Source of the DNA: Planctomycetota bacterium
Lineage (GTDB): Bacteria; Planctomycetota; SZUA-567; JAFGGJ01
Length of the DNA stretch: 50,095 bases
Direction of reading: 5' to 3'
Assembly (NCBI GenBank): GCA_016930595.1
Contig: JAFGGJ010000010.1
Location: 1-50,095 of the forward strand
A program made the position numbers and the translations under genes. Position 1 is the stretch's first letter. Every line of letters starts with the position of its first letter. Below, piece after piece: positions 32,735 to 40,432 of this stretch. Under the pieces are notes generated by a model. It was not told the DNA's origin. It ran no database searches and was given only the letters and a program-made list of their open reading frames with translations.

Positions 32735-33682
32735 CTAGAAGGCCTGCGAGTACTTCACCGATATGCCCATGTTGCTGTCCGAGCCGCTCGATGTGCTCAG
32801 CATGCCCAGGCCTACCCCCAGGGACGCCGTATCGTTAATCCTGTAGCCGACTCTCAGATCGACTTCCTGCAGCCATGCGCCCCAGGTGTCCTCGTCTATG
32901 TCCCTGTCGAACGTCAGCCCTATCAGCCAGTCGCCGCCCATTACCCAGTCGGCCGCAACGATGACATTCCTGTAATACGCGTCCATGTTATTGTACGCAT
33001 TGTGTCCGTACGTGACCTTCAGCAGCAGGGGGCTGGCCATTTCAAACAGGTAACCGACGTTCAGAGAGAAATTGTTCTGGCTGAAACTCCCCGTGTCTTC
33101 GAAATGCTCGTAGCGCCAGCTCAGGCCGATGCTCAAGGTCTCCGTCAGGTAATAATCGCACGCCGCCGACGGAACAAAAATACTGCCGTCCAGTGAACTA
33201 TCGCTGAGTCCGCCGTACGAGAGGCCTGCCGACAGGCGCGCCTGTCCTGCGTTGAACATGTAAGCACCGCCCACCTGCCATCCGAACAGGGAATCCGACG
33301 TGTCCAGACTGTACAGGTTGACGTCCACCGCGTACCCAGTCGGACGCCCCTTGAACTCGTCTATCACTCCCCAGCCTGAACCTTCCGTCTTTTCTTCATA
33401 CATGCCCAGCGACGCGCCAAGATTGAAGCTGGTCGTATCGTCGCCCCAGTAACGCCCGAGCGTGTCTATTTCTATCGGTATCCGTATCAACTCGCCGAAC
33501 TGGAGGTCCACTTCCAGCGCCATGGCGTTCACCTGTCCTGCAGCGGGCATGGCGCATGCTATGCGGCTTGCGGGTGTGCCCGTGTTCCCGCCGGCATTCG
33601 CAGTCCCGCCTCCTCCGTTGCAGCCCACGGCCAGTACCACGCTCAACGCAACAACTGCCAGTTTCGCAACACCTTTCATCAT
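32735..33682 (-). CDS. Lipoprotein predicted to form a beta-rich or barrel structure
   Basis: The 315-residue product starts at ATG 33682 (AAAGGGACGAC before it). The signal ends at 'VVLAVGC' (Cys21), a permissible lipobox, followed by a Gly-rich linker. The rest is beta-rich with alternating polar and aromatic residues ('YMFNAGQARLSAGLSYGGLS', 'GLSWRYEHFEDTG', 'LKVTYGHNAYNNM', 'DLRVGYRINDTASLGVGLGM') and ends in Phe, typical of outer-membrane barrels. A lipid-anchored barrel is unusual; alternatively the cysteine is not lipidated. It is transcribed alone with a strong terminator. Confidence 0.65.
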   Translation of the reverse strand: MMKGVAKLAVVALSVVLAVGCNGGGGTANAGGNTGTPASRIACAMPAAGQVNAMALEVDLQFGELIRIPIEIDTLGRYWGDDTTSFNLGASLGMYEEKTEGSGWGVIDEFKGRPTGYAVDVNLYSLDTSDSLFGWQVGGAYMFNAGQARLSAGLSYGGLSDSSLDGSIFVPSAACDYYLTETLSIGLSWRYEHFEDTGSFSQNNFSLNVGYLFEMASPLLLKVTYGHNAYNNMDAYYRNVIVAADWVMGGDWLIGLTFDRDIDEDTWGAWLQEVDLRVGYRINDTASLGVGLGMLSTSSGSDSNMGISVKYSQAF

Positions 33683-33777
33683 GTCGTCCCTTTCATTGCA
33701 CAGCCATTCGCATGAAATTACGCCTTGGAATTTTATCGGCAATATCCGCTCCGGCCTTAACGCCGGTCCGAACGGTA

Positions 33778-34911
33778 TCAGTACCTGCCGTACGTCCGGG
33801 CGGTCTCGACCATTGCACGGAGATTCTCGTCGGGAGTGTCCCGCCCGCACTGGTCACCCGTCGAAAGAATGAAACCGCCGCCCGCCCCGGCGTCGTCTAT
33901 CGCTTTCCCGGCCGCTGCTGCAACGTCCCCGGGAGTCCCGCGCAGCATGACGTTCGTCGTGTGGAGGTTGCCCTTCAGTATGATCCTGTCGCCGTAGAGC
34001 CGTTTCAGTTCGGCCAGGTCACAGTCCCCCATGGGAGGTATCTCGAGCGGGTCGATTATGGTAAGCGACGTTTCCTCCGCCATTATCCTGACCAGTTCCT
34101 TTTCCGGGCCGCATGAATGCACGTGCGTCGGTATGCCCTCGGCTTCTGCAAGTTCTATCACGCGCTTCACCGCCGGGAAAGTGAGCTGCCGGAAAATATC
34201 CACCGACTGGAACACGAGCGTCCCCGATGCCCCCACGCAGATGAAATCAGGCCTCACCTCCAGCGATACAAGGTACGCGAAGCGTCGCTCCGCCTGCCGC
34301 AGTCTCTCTTCCGCCCACCTGTCATGCAGTTCGGGGTGGTCGTAGTAATCGAGAATCTCCTGTTCGCTGTGCAGCCCCAGAGTCGATGTCACGAAGATCC
34401 CCACGAGCCCATGGTCCCCCATAAGGTCCTTGACGCGCTTCAGCCCCTCCGGTCCCCTGTCCACTTCCTGCTGGCCTTCTACCGGCTGCCACCTGTCTGG
34501 CACGGGCGGCATGCCAAGCTTCTCCACCGGGATGCCGCGCGTCGGCGGATCGGCCACGTAATAGACGTTTACTTTCGGTTCCCAGCGCCGTTTCCCGCCA
34601 TCGATCCATGACAACTGCGTCACTATCCGTTCCGGAGTCCGCCCTACTATCATCTCCTCGCGCTCCGGTCCGTCGGCCTTCTCAAAAGGATATTCGAACG
34701 GGAAATAACCGTCCATCAGCGAGTCTATGTCAAAATACTTCGCCGCGCTGATATACGCCTCCCAGTACGGAGGATCCCTGTAGAGATACATGTCCCAGAA
34801 AGGCTTCCCGGTCAACCGGCACGGCACCATGTTGGATATGTCCGGCGCGACCGGGACACAGTCGGGAACATCGCCGGCGATCAGCTTCAGCAGTCTTTCC
34901 CTGGACGTCAT
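33778..34911 (-). CDS. UroD/MtaA-superfamily protein 1
   Basis: The 377-residue product belongs to the uroporphyrinogen-decarboxylase superfamily: 'MTSRERLLKLIAGDVPDCVP' start and TIM-barrel strands. It keeps the zinc-site pattern of corrinoid-linked methyltransferases (MtaA/CmuA type): His265-x-Cys267 in 'THVHSCGPEKELV' and Cys355 in 'STGDQCGRDTPDENL'. True HemE lacks these, so this is probably not haem synthesis. The start ATG 34911 follows GGCAGAGAGC, nine bases after the acetyltransferase gene, so both likely share a transcript. Substrate unknown; a methyl transfer from or to a corrinoid, CoM or folate is the inference, but no corrinoid protein gene is adjacent. Confidence 0.78.
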   Translation of the reverse strand: MTSRERLLKLIAGDVPDCVPVAPDISNMVPCRLTGKPFWDMYLYRDPPYWEAYISAAKYFDIDSLMDGYFPFEYPFEKADGPEREEMIVGRTPERIVTQLSWIDGGKRRWEPKVNVYYVADPPTRGIPVEKLGMPPVPDRWQPVEGQQEVDRGPEGLKRVKDLMGDHGLVGIFVTSTLGLHSEQEILDYYDHPELHDRWAEERLRQAERRFAYLVSLEVRPDFICVGASGTLVFQSVDIFRQLTFPAVKRVIELAEAEGIPTHVHSCGPEKELVRIMAEETSLTIIDPLEIPPMGDCDLAELKRLYGDRIILKGNLHTTNVMLRGTPGDVAAAAGKAIDDAGAGGGFILSTGDQCGRDTPDENLRAMVETARTYGRY

Positions 34912-34920
34912 GCTCTCTGC

Positions 34921-36024
34921 CTAGAAATGGTCCCGTTGCATCATATGCCCGTACTGCATGGGGAACATCTTCGCCGCCAGTGGTACTTTCCCCGACGCTT
35001 TCACCGCTCCCGCCCCCATCATCTCCTCCGGGCTCCGATAGCCGAAGAAAAGCTGTGCCAGTCCGCCCGGCGTAGTCCGGATCTTAACTGTCGCCCGGCT
35101 CTTGCCGGTCGCCTTTGCAACATTCGATGTCCCGGTTCTTGATACCCATGCAACGGCCTTTTCCTCACCCGTATCGAACAGCGCGGACCATCCTTTGCCC
35201 ACCCGTTTCTCCAGCAGCGGGAGCGTTCCCTTCAGCAGGCTTTCGAGATGTGTGATGCGCGCCATCGGCCCGCCGTCAGCCTCGCGGAACACCTGCACCC
35301 TGCCGCCGTATGGTATCCAGTTCAGCACCAGCGGATCGTCCGGCGGCGCCTTGAAGGCAATCTCCGCCGCCGGGCACTGCATGGCGTCCCGCGCAAGAAA
35401 ATGCAGCATGGCCACGCTCGCTTCATGGTCCAGCGCCGCGGCTTCCACCAGAATCACAGATTCGCGCCGGAATTCCTTCACCGCGTACGCGACTGTCTTT
35501 TTGCCCTTTGCCAGTACCCACGGGTCGGCTATCGTAGACCAGCTTATATTCTTTCCAAATCCTCCGTGCGCCCCGGTGCTCCTGGCCCGCATACCCGTAC
35601 GCGGGAAACACACCCTGTTGTATATGCGCAGCGCTTCGCCGTAATCCTGTTCGCCCATCCGCCGCCATGAATATCCCGCCGGTTTCGGAATTTCCTTTGC
35701 ATAATGTACCGGCACAGCCGCTTCGTATCCCGGCAGCACCACCGCGTAGCCGTACTTCGTGTAGAAGTGGCGTATCCCGAAAAGAAAAGCTGCCGGTACT
35801 TTCTGCTTTCTCAGAAACCGCGTCGTCCCTTCCATCACTTTGCGGCTGTAGCCCTTGCCCCTGTGCTCATCCGGCGTGGACACACCCGCTATCCCACCCG
35901 CCCGGACTCTTTCCCCGCCGATGCTCACGTGTATGTCCAGCAGCCGCAGGTTGGACAACCTGTCGCCGTCTTCGTACAGCGCCACCTCTCCGTCTATGCC
36001 CTTGTTCGGATACTTCAGCTCCAT
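34921..36024 (-). CDS. Eis-like GNAT N-acetyltransferase with SCP2-like C-terminus
   Basis: The 367-residue product starts at ATG 36024 (AAAGGAG ten bases upstream; the frame continues open to 36093 without support). The N-terminal GNAT fold shows the acetyl-CoA loop 'STPDEHRGKGYSRKVM' and 'FLFGIRHFYTKYGYAV'. A second, degenerate GNAT half follows, and the C-terminal 100 residues ('VKIRTTPGGLAQLFFGYRS') have the SCP2-like tail of the Eis family. Eis enzymes acetylate amines on aminoglycosides, peptides or proteins. Size fits Eis (about 400). It sits upstream of UroD-like gene 1. Substrate unknown. Confidence 0.8.
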   Translation of the reverse strand: MELKYPNKGIDGEVALYEDGDRLSNLRLLDIHVSIGGERVRAGGIAGVSTPDEHRGKGYSRKVMEGTTRFLRKQKVPAAFLFGIRHFYTKYGYAVVLPGYEAAVPVHYAKEIPKPAGYSWRRMGEQDYGEALRIYNRVCFPRTGMRARSTGAHGGFGKNISWSTIADPWVLAKGKKTVAYAVKEFRRESVILVEAAALDHEASVAMLHFLARDAMQCPAAEIAFKAPPDDPLVLNWIPYGGRVQVFREADGGPMARITHLESLLKGTLPLLEKRVGKGWSALFDTGEEKAVAWVSRTGTSNVAKATGKSRATVKIRTTPGGLAQLFFGYRSPEEMMGAGAVKASGKVPLAAKMFPMQYGHMMQRDHF

Positions 36025-36190
36025 GCCACGGGACTCCTTTCCCCATTGCCCCACTGCGTTGAAGATACCCAGCGCCTGCCCGTGGTCAACCACCGCTGCG
36101 GCTATTTCACAACGGACCTTGCATCCAGAGCAGGCGTTTTAGAATACGTTCTCCGGCGGCATTGTCCCCGGGATATCTGGAGGAACGCCC

Positions 36191-37291
36191 GTGACATCAC
36201 GCGAGAGAATGATGATCGCCCTGGAAAACGGCCGCCCCGACCGCCTCCCCTGCCAGGTCCACGGCTGGATGCAGTACTACCTCGACAACTATCTCGGCGG
36301 CATGGATTCCTGGCAGGCCTATGAGAAGTTCGGCATGGATTTCGCCATCTACGTCAGTCCTTCCTACACCTACGACGACGGGGGCATGGCGGCCTGGAAA
36401 CGCGCGTGGACCGACCTCGGCGTCAACGAACACGGCGACCGCATGTGGGAAGAAACCATTACCACACCCAAGGGCGTCCTGCACCATGCTGGCGCATCCA
36501 ACGACATTACCGGATGGGAAACCGAAGTCCTCGTAAAGAACGAACGGGACTTCGATCTCTGGAACGAGTTCTGCCCCGTCCCGACGGCCGTAGATCTCTC
36601 CCCGGTCCGGAAGACCCGTGACAGGCTCGGCGACAGGGGCATCGTCAGGTCCCATCCTTTCAGCCCGGGACAGGGCAGTCCGTGGCAGAGCTTCTGCATA
36701 CTTGCAGGCATTGAACCGGCCATCATGTGGACCTTCGACAAGCCCGACTTTCTCCACCACGCCCTGGAATCCATTCTCGCCAAGACCCTCCGCGTTACCG
36801 AAATGTGGAAAGGCACCCCTGCCGACATGGTCGAAACCGGCGGCGGCGCGGGCTCCAACACCGTCATCAGCCCCGCCATATTCGAAGAATTCTGCCTCCC
36901 CTACGATATCCGCCAGCACGCCGCCCTCCACGACGCGGGCGTCAAAATCGTCTATCATCTCTGCGGCGGACTCATGCACATGCTGGACCTCGTCACGCGC
37001 AACGGCGCCGACGGCCTCGAAACCATGACTCCGCCTTCCATGGGAGGCGATTGCGACCTCAGGGAAGCCTCGCGCAGGGTCGGCGACAGGCTCTTCTTCA
37101 TCGGCGGCTTTGACCAGAACGCCGGCTTCGAAACCGGAACGCCCGAAACCGCCCGGGCTCTTGTCCATGAATGCTTCGAAGCCACACGCGACCATGCCGG
37201 TTACATCTGCTGCCCCTCCGACCATTTCTTCCGCGGATCGCCCGAAAACGTTCAGGCCTTTGCCGACGCCGCGGCGGAATGCGTCTATTGA
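36191..37291 (+). CDS. UroD/MtaA-superfamily protein 2
   Basis: The 366-residue product starts at GTG 36191 with GGAGGAACGCCC directly before it. It shares the 'MTSRERMMIALENGRPDRLP' start with UroD-like protein 1. The zinc-site pattern is present: His256-x-Cys258 in 'VYHLCGGLMHML' and Cys340/Cys341 in 'GYICCPSDHFF'. 'MVETGGGAGSNTVISPAIFE' is the usual UroD-family central motif. It is divergent from the Eis-like gene (166-bp gap). Methyltransferase activity with a corrinoid partner is likely by analogy only. Confidence 0.78.
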   Translation: MTSRERMMIALENGRPDRLPCQVHGWMQYYLDNYLGGMDSWQAYEKFGMDFAIYVSPSYTYDDGGMAAWKRAWTDLGVNEHGDRMWEETITTPKGVLHHAGASNDITGWETEVLVKNERDFDLWNEFCPVPTAVDLSPVRKTRDRLGDRGIVRSHPFSPGQGSPWQSFCILAGIEPAIMWTFDKPDFLHHALESILAKTLRVTEMWKGTPADMVETGGGAGSNTVISPAIFEEFCLPYDIRQHAALHDAGVKIVYHLCGGLMHMLDLVTRNGADGLETMTPPSMGGDCDLREASRRVGDRLFFIGGFDQNAGFETGTPETARALVHECFEATRDHAGYICCPSDHFFRGSPENVQAFADAAAECVY

Positions 37292-37409
37292 TCCCACGTC
37301 CTGACCCCCCGGACTGCCTTCGGCCGGTCCCGTTTGGACGCCATTTTCGCTGGGCAGGTGCGCGCACGCAGTTATCATTGCCGCCTGTGCTTCTTCCAGG
37401 AGGATCGGC

Positions 37410-38504
37410 ATGAATTCCTACGAGAGATACCACACGGCGATGAAGTTTGAAAAACCCGACCGCGTCCCGCTGGACATCTGGGTCCGCCCAGAACTTTGGG
37501 ACAGCATGAAAACCGCTGTTTCCATAACCGATAACGAGGAAATGAACGAACACCTCGGCCTCGACCTCCGCTTCGCCGGCGTCGGCGTGGGTTTCCCCGC
37601 CGTGTTCAGGGAACGCCTGGAAAAACAGGGTAGGGACGGTGCGCACGTCATCTACCACGACGACGGCACCGAAGAAAGCATGTGGGGCTTCGTAGAACGC
37701 CCTTCAGGCATGTACCGCGAGTGGGTCCGGGGACCTTTCAGCGAGACACCCGATATCTCGCTCTTCGAATTCCCGGATTACTCCATCATAGGCTCCGTCG
37801 AATCCGCGCGGAACAAAGTCGAAGCATGGCACGCCCGCGGCTATCCCGTCCACGGCGGCGTCTCCCTGCCTTTCAAGATGTGCTGGCACCAGCGCGGCCT
37901 CGAGAACTTCATGATGGACATGTACATCGACCAGGACTTCGCCGAACAGCTCCTCGATTGGTGGTACGACTTCGAAGGCGAAAAGGCCGCGAGGCTCTCC
38001 GCAGCGGGCGTCGACGCCGTCACCATCACCGGCGACATCGGCATGCAGGACAGGCTCATGCTCGCCCCCGACAAGTGGCGCGAGATCTGCAAACCGCGCA
38101 TGGCCGCGCTCATCCGCAGGTTCAAAGCCGCCCGCCCCGACAACCCTCCCTACGCTTTCTACCATTCCGACGGCAACGTTTCTGAAATCATCCCCGACCT
38201 TATCGAAATCGGCCTCGACATACTCAACCCCATCCAACCTGAATGCATGGACGTCGGCGTCATAGGCGAACTCTACGCTGGCAAGCTCCGCTTCCACGGC
38301 GCCATCAGCATCCAGGAAACGCTCCCGAACGGCACCGAAGAGGACGTGCGCGCCGAAGTCCGCCATCGCATCGACAAACTAGGGCCGCACGGCGGCTACA
38401 TCCTCTGCCCCGCCAACGTCACGCAGGTGGACACGCCCGTCGAAAACATGTTCGCCATGTACGACGAAGCGAAGAAATATTCCGCTGAAGTCTACTCGCG
38501 CTGA
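37410..38504 (+). CDS. UroD-superfamily protein 3 (HxD variant)
   Basis: The 364-residue product starts at ATG 37410 (CAGGAGGATCGGC before it). The UroD-family fold is clear: 'NSYERYHTAMKFEKPDRVPL', 'VDAVTITGDIGMQDRLMLAP', 'LIEIGLDILNPIQPECMDVG'. Instead of H-x-C it has His252-Ser-Asp254 ('FYHSDGN') and one late Cys333 ('YILCPANVTQV'), so a metal site, if any, differs from proteins 1 and 2. This HSDG version is frequent in PVC-group UroD-like proteins of unknown function. It follows gene 2 by 118 bp, with an imperfect hairpin (37311-37330) between them. Probably a different substrate from its neighbours. Confidence 0.75.
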   Translation: MNSYERYHTAMKFEKPDRVPLDIWVRPELWDSMKTAVSITDNEEMNEHLGLDLRFAGVGVGFPAVFRERLEKQGRDGAHVIYHDDGTEESMWGFVERPSGMYREWVRGPFSETPDISLFEFPDYSIIGSVESARNKVEAWHARGYPVHGGVSLPFKMCWHQRGLENFMMDMYIDQDFAEQLLDWWYDFEGEKAARLSAAGVDAVTITGDIGMQDRLMLAPDKWREICKPRMAALIRRFKAARPDNPPYAFYHSDGNVSEIIPDLIEIGLDILNPIQPECMDVGVIGELYAGKLRFHGAISIQETLPNGTEEDVRAEVRHRIDKLGPHGGYILCPANVTQVDTPVENMFAMYDEAKKYSAEVYSR

Positions 38505-38539
38505 CCGCCTTATGCGGTGGCCTTTGGTTTGCGCGGCGG

Positions 38540-38569
38540 TATAAGATATTGTGACTGTCCGGGACAGTC
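38540..38569 (+). promoter_or_regulatory. Promoter-proximal palindromic operator, copy 1
   Basis: GACTGTCC-G-GGACAGTC (38553-38569), perfect 8-bp arms, sits just after an AT-rich -10-like stretch (38540-38550) and 51 bp before the gene at 38621. The same core ACTGTCC-N-GGACAGT occurs before the convergent gene that starts at 42892. Position over the expected transcription start suggests a repressor site. Confidence 0.65.
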
Positions 38570-38620
38570 GCCTGCCACGCGGCCGCCCGGAAGTTCCTGC
38601 CCTTGTGAGGGAGATACGTA

Positions 38621-40414
38621 ATGGCCAGACGCTTCTCTTTCGTTTTCCTGCTCACGCTTGCCGCCGCTTTTCTTCCTTCCGCGGCCGAAGCTGTCTGCGT
38701 CAATCCCTGGGTCATGTCCGACACCGTGGTTTCCGACAAGTACCCCGCTCCAAACACGTTTTCGATGGAAGCCTTCCACGACAGTCCCATGTTCAAGGGC
38801 CTCACCCCCTCGCAGTTCTGCTACAGGCTCTTCGACATCTACTACGATGGCCGCCGCAAGGACTGGAACGGCTTCCAGGTCGGCATGACCCTCTGGGCGC
38901 ACACGCCCCAGGAACCCAAGGCCTCGCCGAATGTCATCGAACTCGACCCCGTCATACTTCTCAACGTCCACGGCACCGGTTATTGCGGTATCCAGTCCGG
39001 CCTGCTTGAAGGCATCTACCAGTCGCGCCCCGGCGGTTCACCCGGCAGGCCCGCCATCGAAGCCCGCCGCTGGTACCTCGACGGCATCGTCCACTCCGTC
39101 TGTGACGCCTTCTTCGACGGCCAGTGGCATTACTTCGACATAGACCTCGGCGGCTGGGCCGGCGATAACACCAACCCCGTCTGGTCCGTCGCCGACGTCC
39201 TTCGGAACCCCAAGGGCTATTACACCGCCACCACCCGCAGATCCTCCTACTTCTACGGCGCCGACGGCAACGGAAGCTGGGTCGAAAAGATCAATCCCGC
39301 CAAGTCCTACGCCTTCCAGGACTGCCACATGCTCGGCCACGAAATGTCCTTCCCTCTCCGCAAGGGCGAAACCTTCACCCGTTACTTCTCCGAACAGGCC
39401 GCCGGATGGAAAGTCGTCCCGCCTGACACGCGCGCCCCCCAGGGGAAACAGAAGGGTTACTGCGAAATCGTCTACGCACCCGCCCCCGCCGACGAAGCCG
39501 ACGGCGTCCTCTTTAAGGACGGTTCCGCCAATGTCTTTGACATAAGGTGCCCCTACAACATCGTTTCTTCCGTCGTCAAGACTTCAGGCTCCGCCTCTTA
39601 CTCGACCGACCTCGGCCGCACCTGGAAACCACTCCCCGCCGACGGCTCCGTCCCCGACGCCGTCAACCGCTGGGACTACCTCCTCAAAATACAGGGCGGA
39701 CACCTCACCGGCGTCACCACCAGGGGGTTCCTTCACCCGGGCGCTCTCCCCAGGCTCGGCCGCCAGCCGGCCACCATGACCGTCCAGTGCATGAAGCCCT
39801 ACCACACCCTCACCATCATCCCCGACATGACTTCCGCCGAAGCGCTCTCTTCCGTCGCCAGGATCCAGGGGCTCAAGCACGACGCCAACAAGACCAATTC
39901 CTTTACCGGCGGCCGCCTCGGCGGCACGGGCTCCGTAACCTTTCCCCTTGCCGCCCCCCAAGGCACAAAGATCGTCAGGGCAGCCGTCTGCGTCATGGGC
40001 GGCGCAGGCACCACCCCTCAGAAGAACAACTTCCTTGAAGTCCACATCGGCCCCGCCGGCAAGACAGCGCTCGTCAGCCGCTCCACCGACTGCAGCACGT
40101 GGGGCACGCAGCCAGGGTCCAAGGTGGAACACTGGCAGAACAACGTCAACGGCGAAGCCGAATTCCCGCCGGCCTCCGCCGCGGAAGTCACCGTGCGCGC
40201 CAATGGCTGGAGTTCCATCACGGGCGTCAGGCTCTACGTCGGCCTCGTCCCGGACAGAAAACCCTCCCCCTCGGGATCCCTGCTTGTCACACACGGCTTT
40301 GACGGCCGCTCGTTCACCAAGTCCCTGAGCATTTCCTCGCTCGAAAAGGTGCCCGCACGCTATGCCGTCCCCGCCGCCTCCAGGAACGATTTCATCCGCA
40401 TGGAAGTCAAATAG
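38621..40414 (+). CDS. Secreted protein with transglutaminase-like core
   Basis: The 597-residue product has a clear signal peptide ('MARRFSFVFLLTLAAAFLPS...AEA'). ATG 38621 follows GAGGGAGATACGTA. Residues about 100-180 carry the order and spacing of a papain/transglutaminase-like triad: Cys122 in 'GTGYCGIQSGLLEG', His158 in 'GIVHSVCDAFF' and Asp173 in 'GQWHYFDIDLGG'. The remaining sequence is beta-rich with about four Cys pairs likely to form disulfides, and ends in a sandwich-like domain. The family is not recognised. It may cut or cross-link surface polymers, or have lost activity. It is convergent with the lipoprotein gene 40433-42892, and both carry the same promoter palindrome. Confidence 0.6.
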   Translation: MARRFSFVFLLTLAAAFLPSAAEAVCVNPWVMSDTVVSDKYPAPNTFSMEAFHDSPMFKGLTPSQFCYRLFDIYYDGRRKDWNGFQVGMTLWAHTPQEPKASPNVIELDPVILLNVHGTGYCGIQSGLLEGIYQSRPGGSPGRPAIEARRWYLDGIVHSVCDAFFDGQWHYFDIDLGGWAGDNTNPVWSVADVLRNPKGYYTATTRRSSYFYGADGNGSWVEKINPAKSYAFQDCHMLGHEMSFPLRKGETFTRYFSEQAAGWKVVPPDTRAPQGKQKGYCEIVYAPAPADEADGVLFKDGSANVFDIRCPYNIVSSVVKTSGSASYSTDLGRTWKPLPADGSVPDAVNRWDYLLKIQGGHLTGVTTRGFLHPGALPRLGRQPATMTVQCMKPYHTLTIIPDMTSAEALSSVARIQGLKHDANKTNSFTGGRLGGTGSVTFPLAAPQGTKIVRAAVCVMGGAGTTPQKNNFLEVHIGPAGKTALVSRSTDCSTWGTQPGSKVEHWQNNVNGEAEFPPASAAEVTVRANGWSSITGVRLYVGLVPDRKPSPSGSLLVTHGFDGRSFTKSLSISSLEKVPARYAVPAASRNDFIRMEVK

Positions 40415-40432
40415 TCCCGCGGCCTCTCCGCC

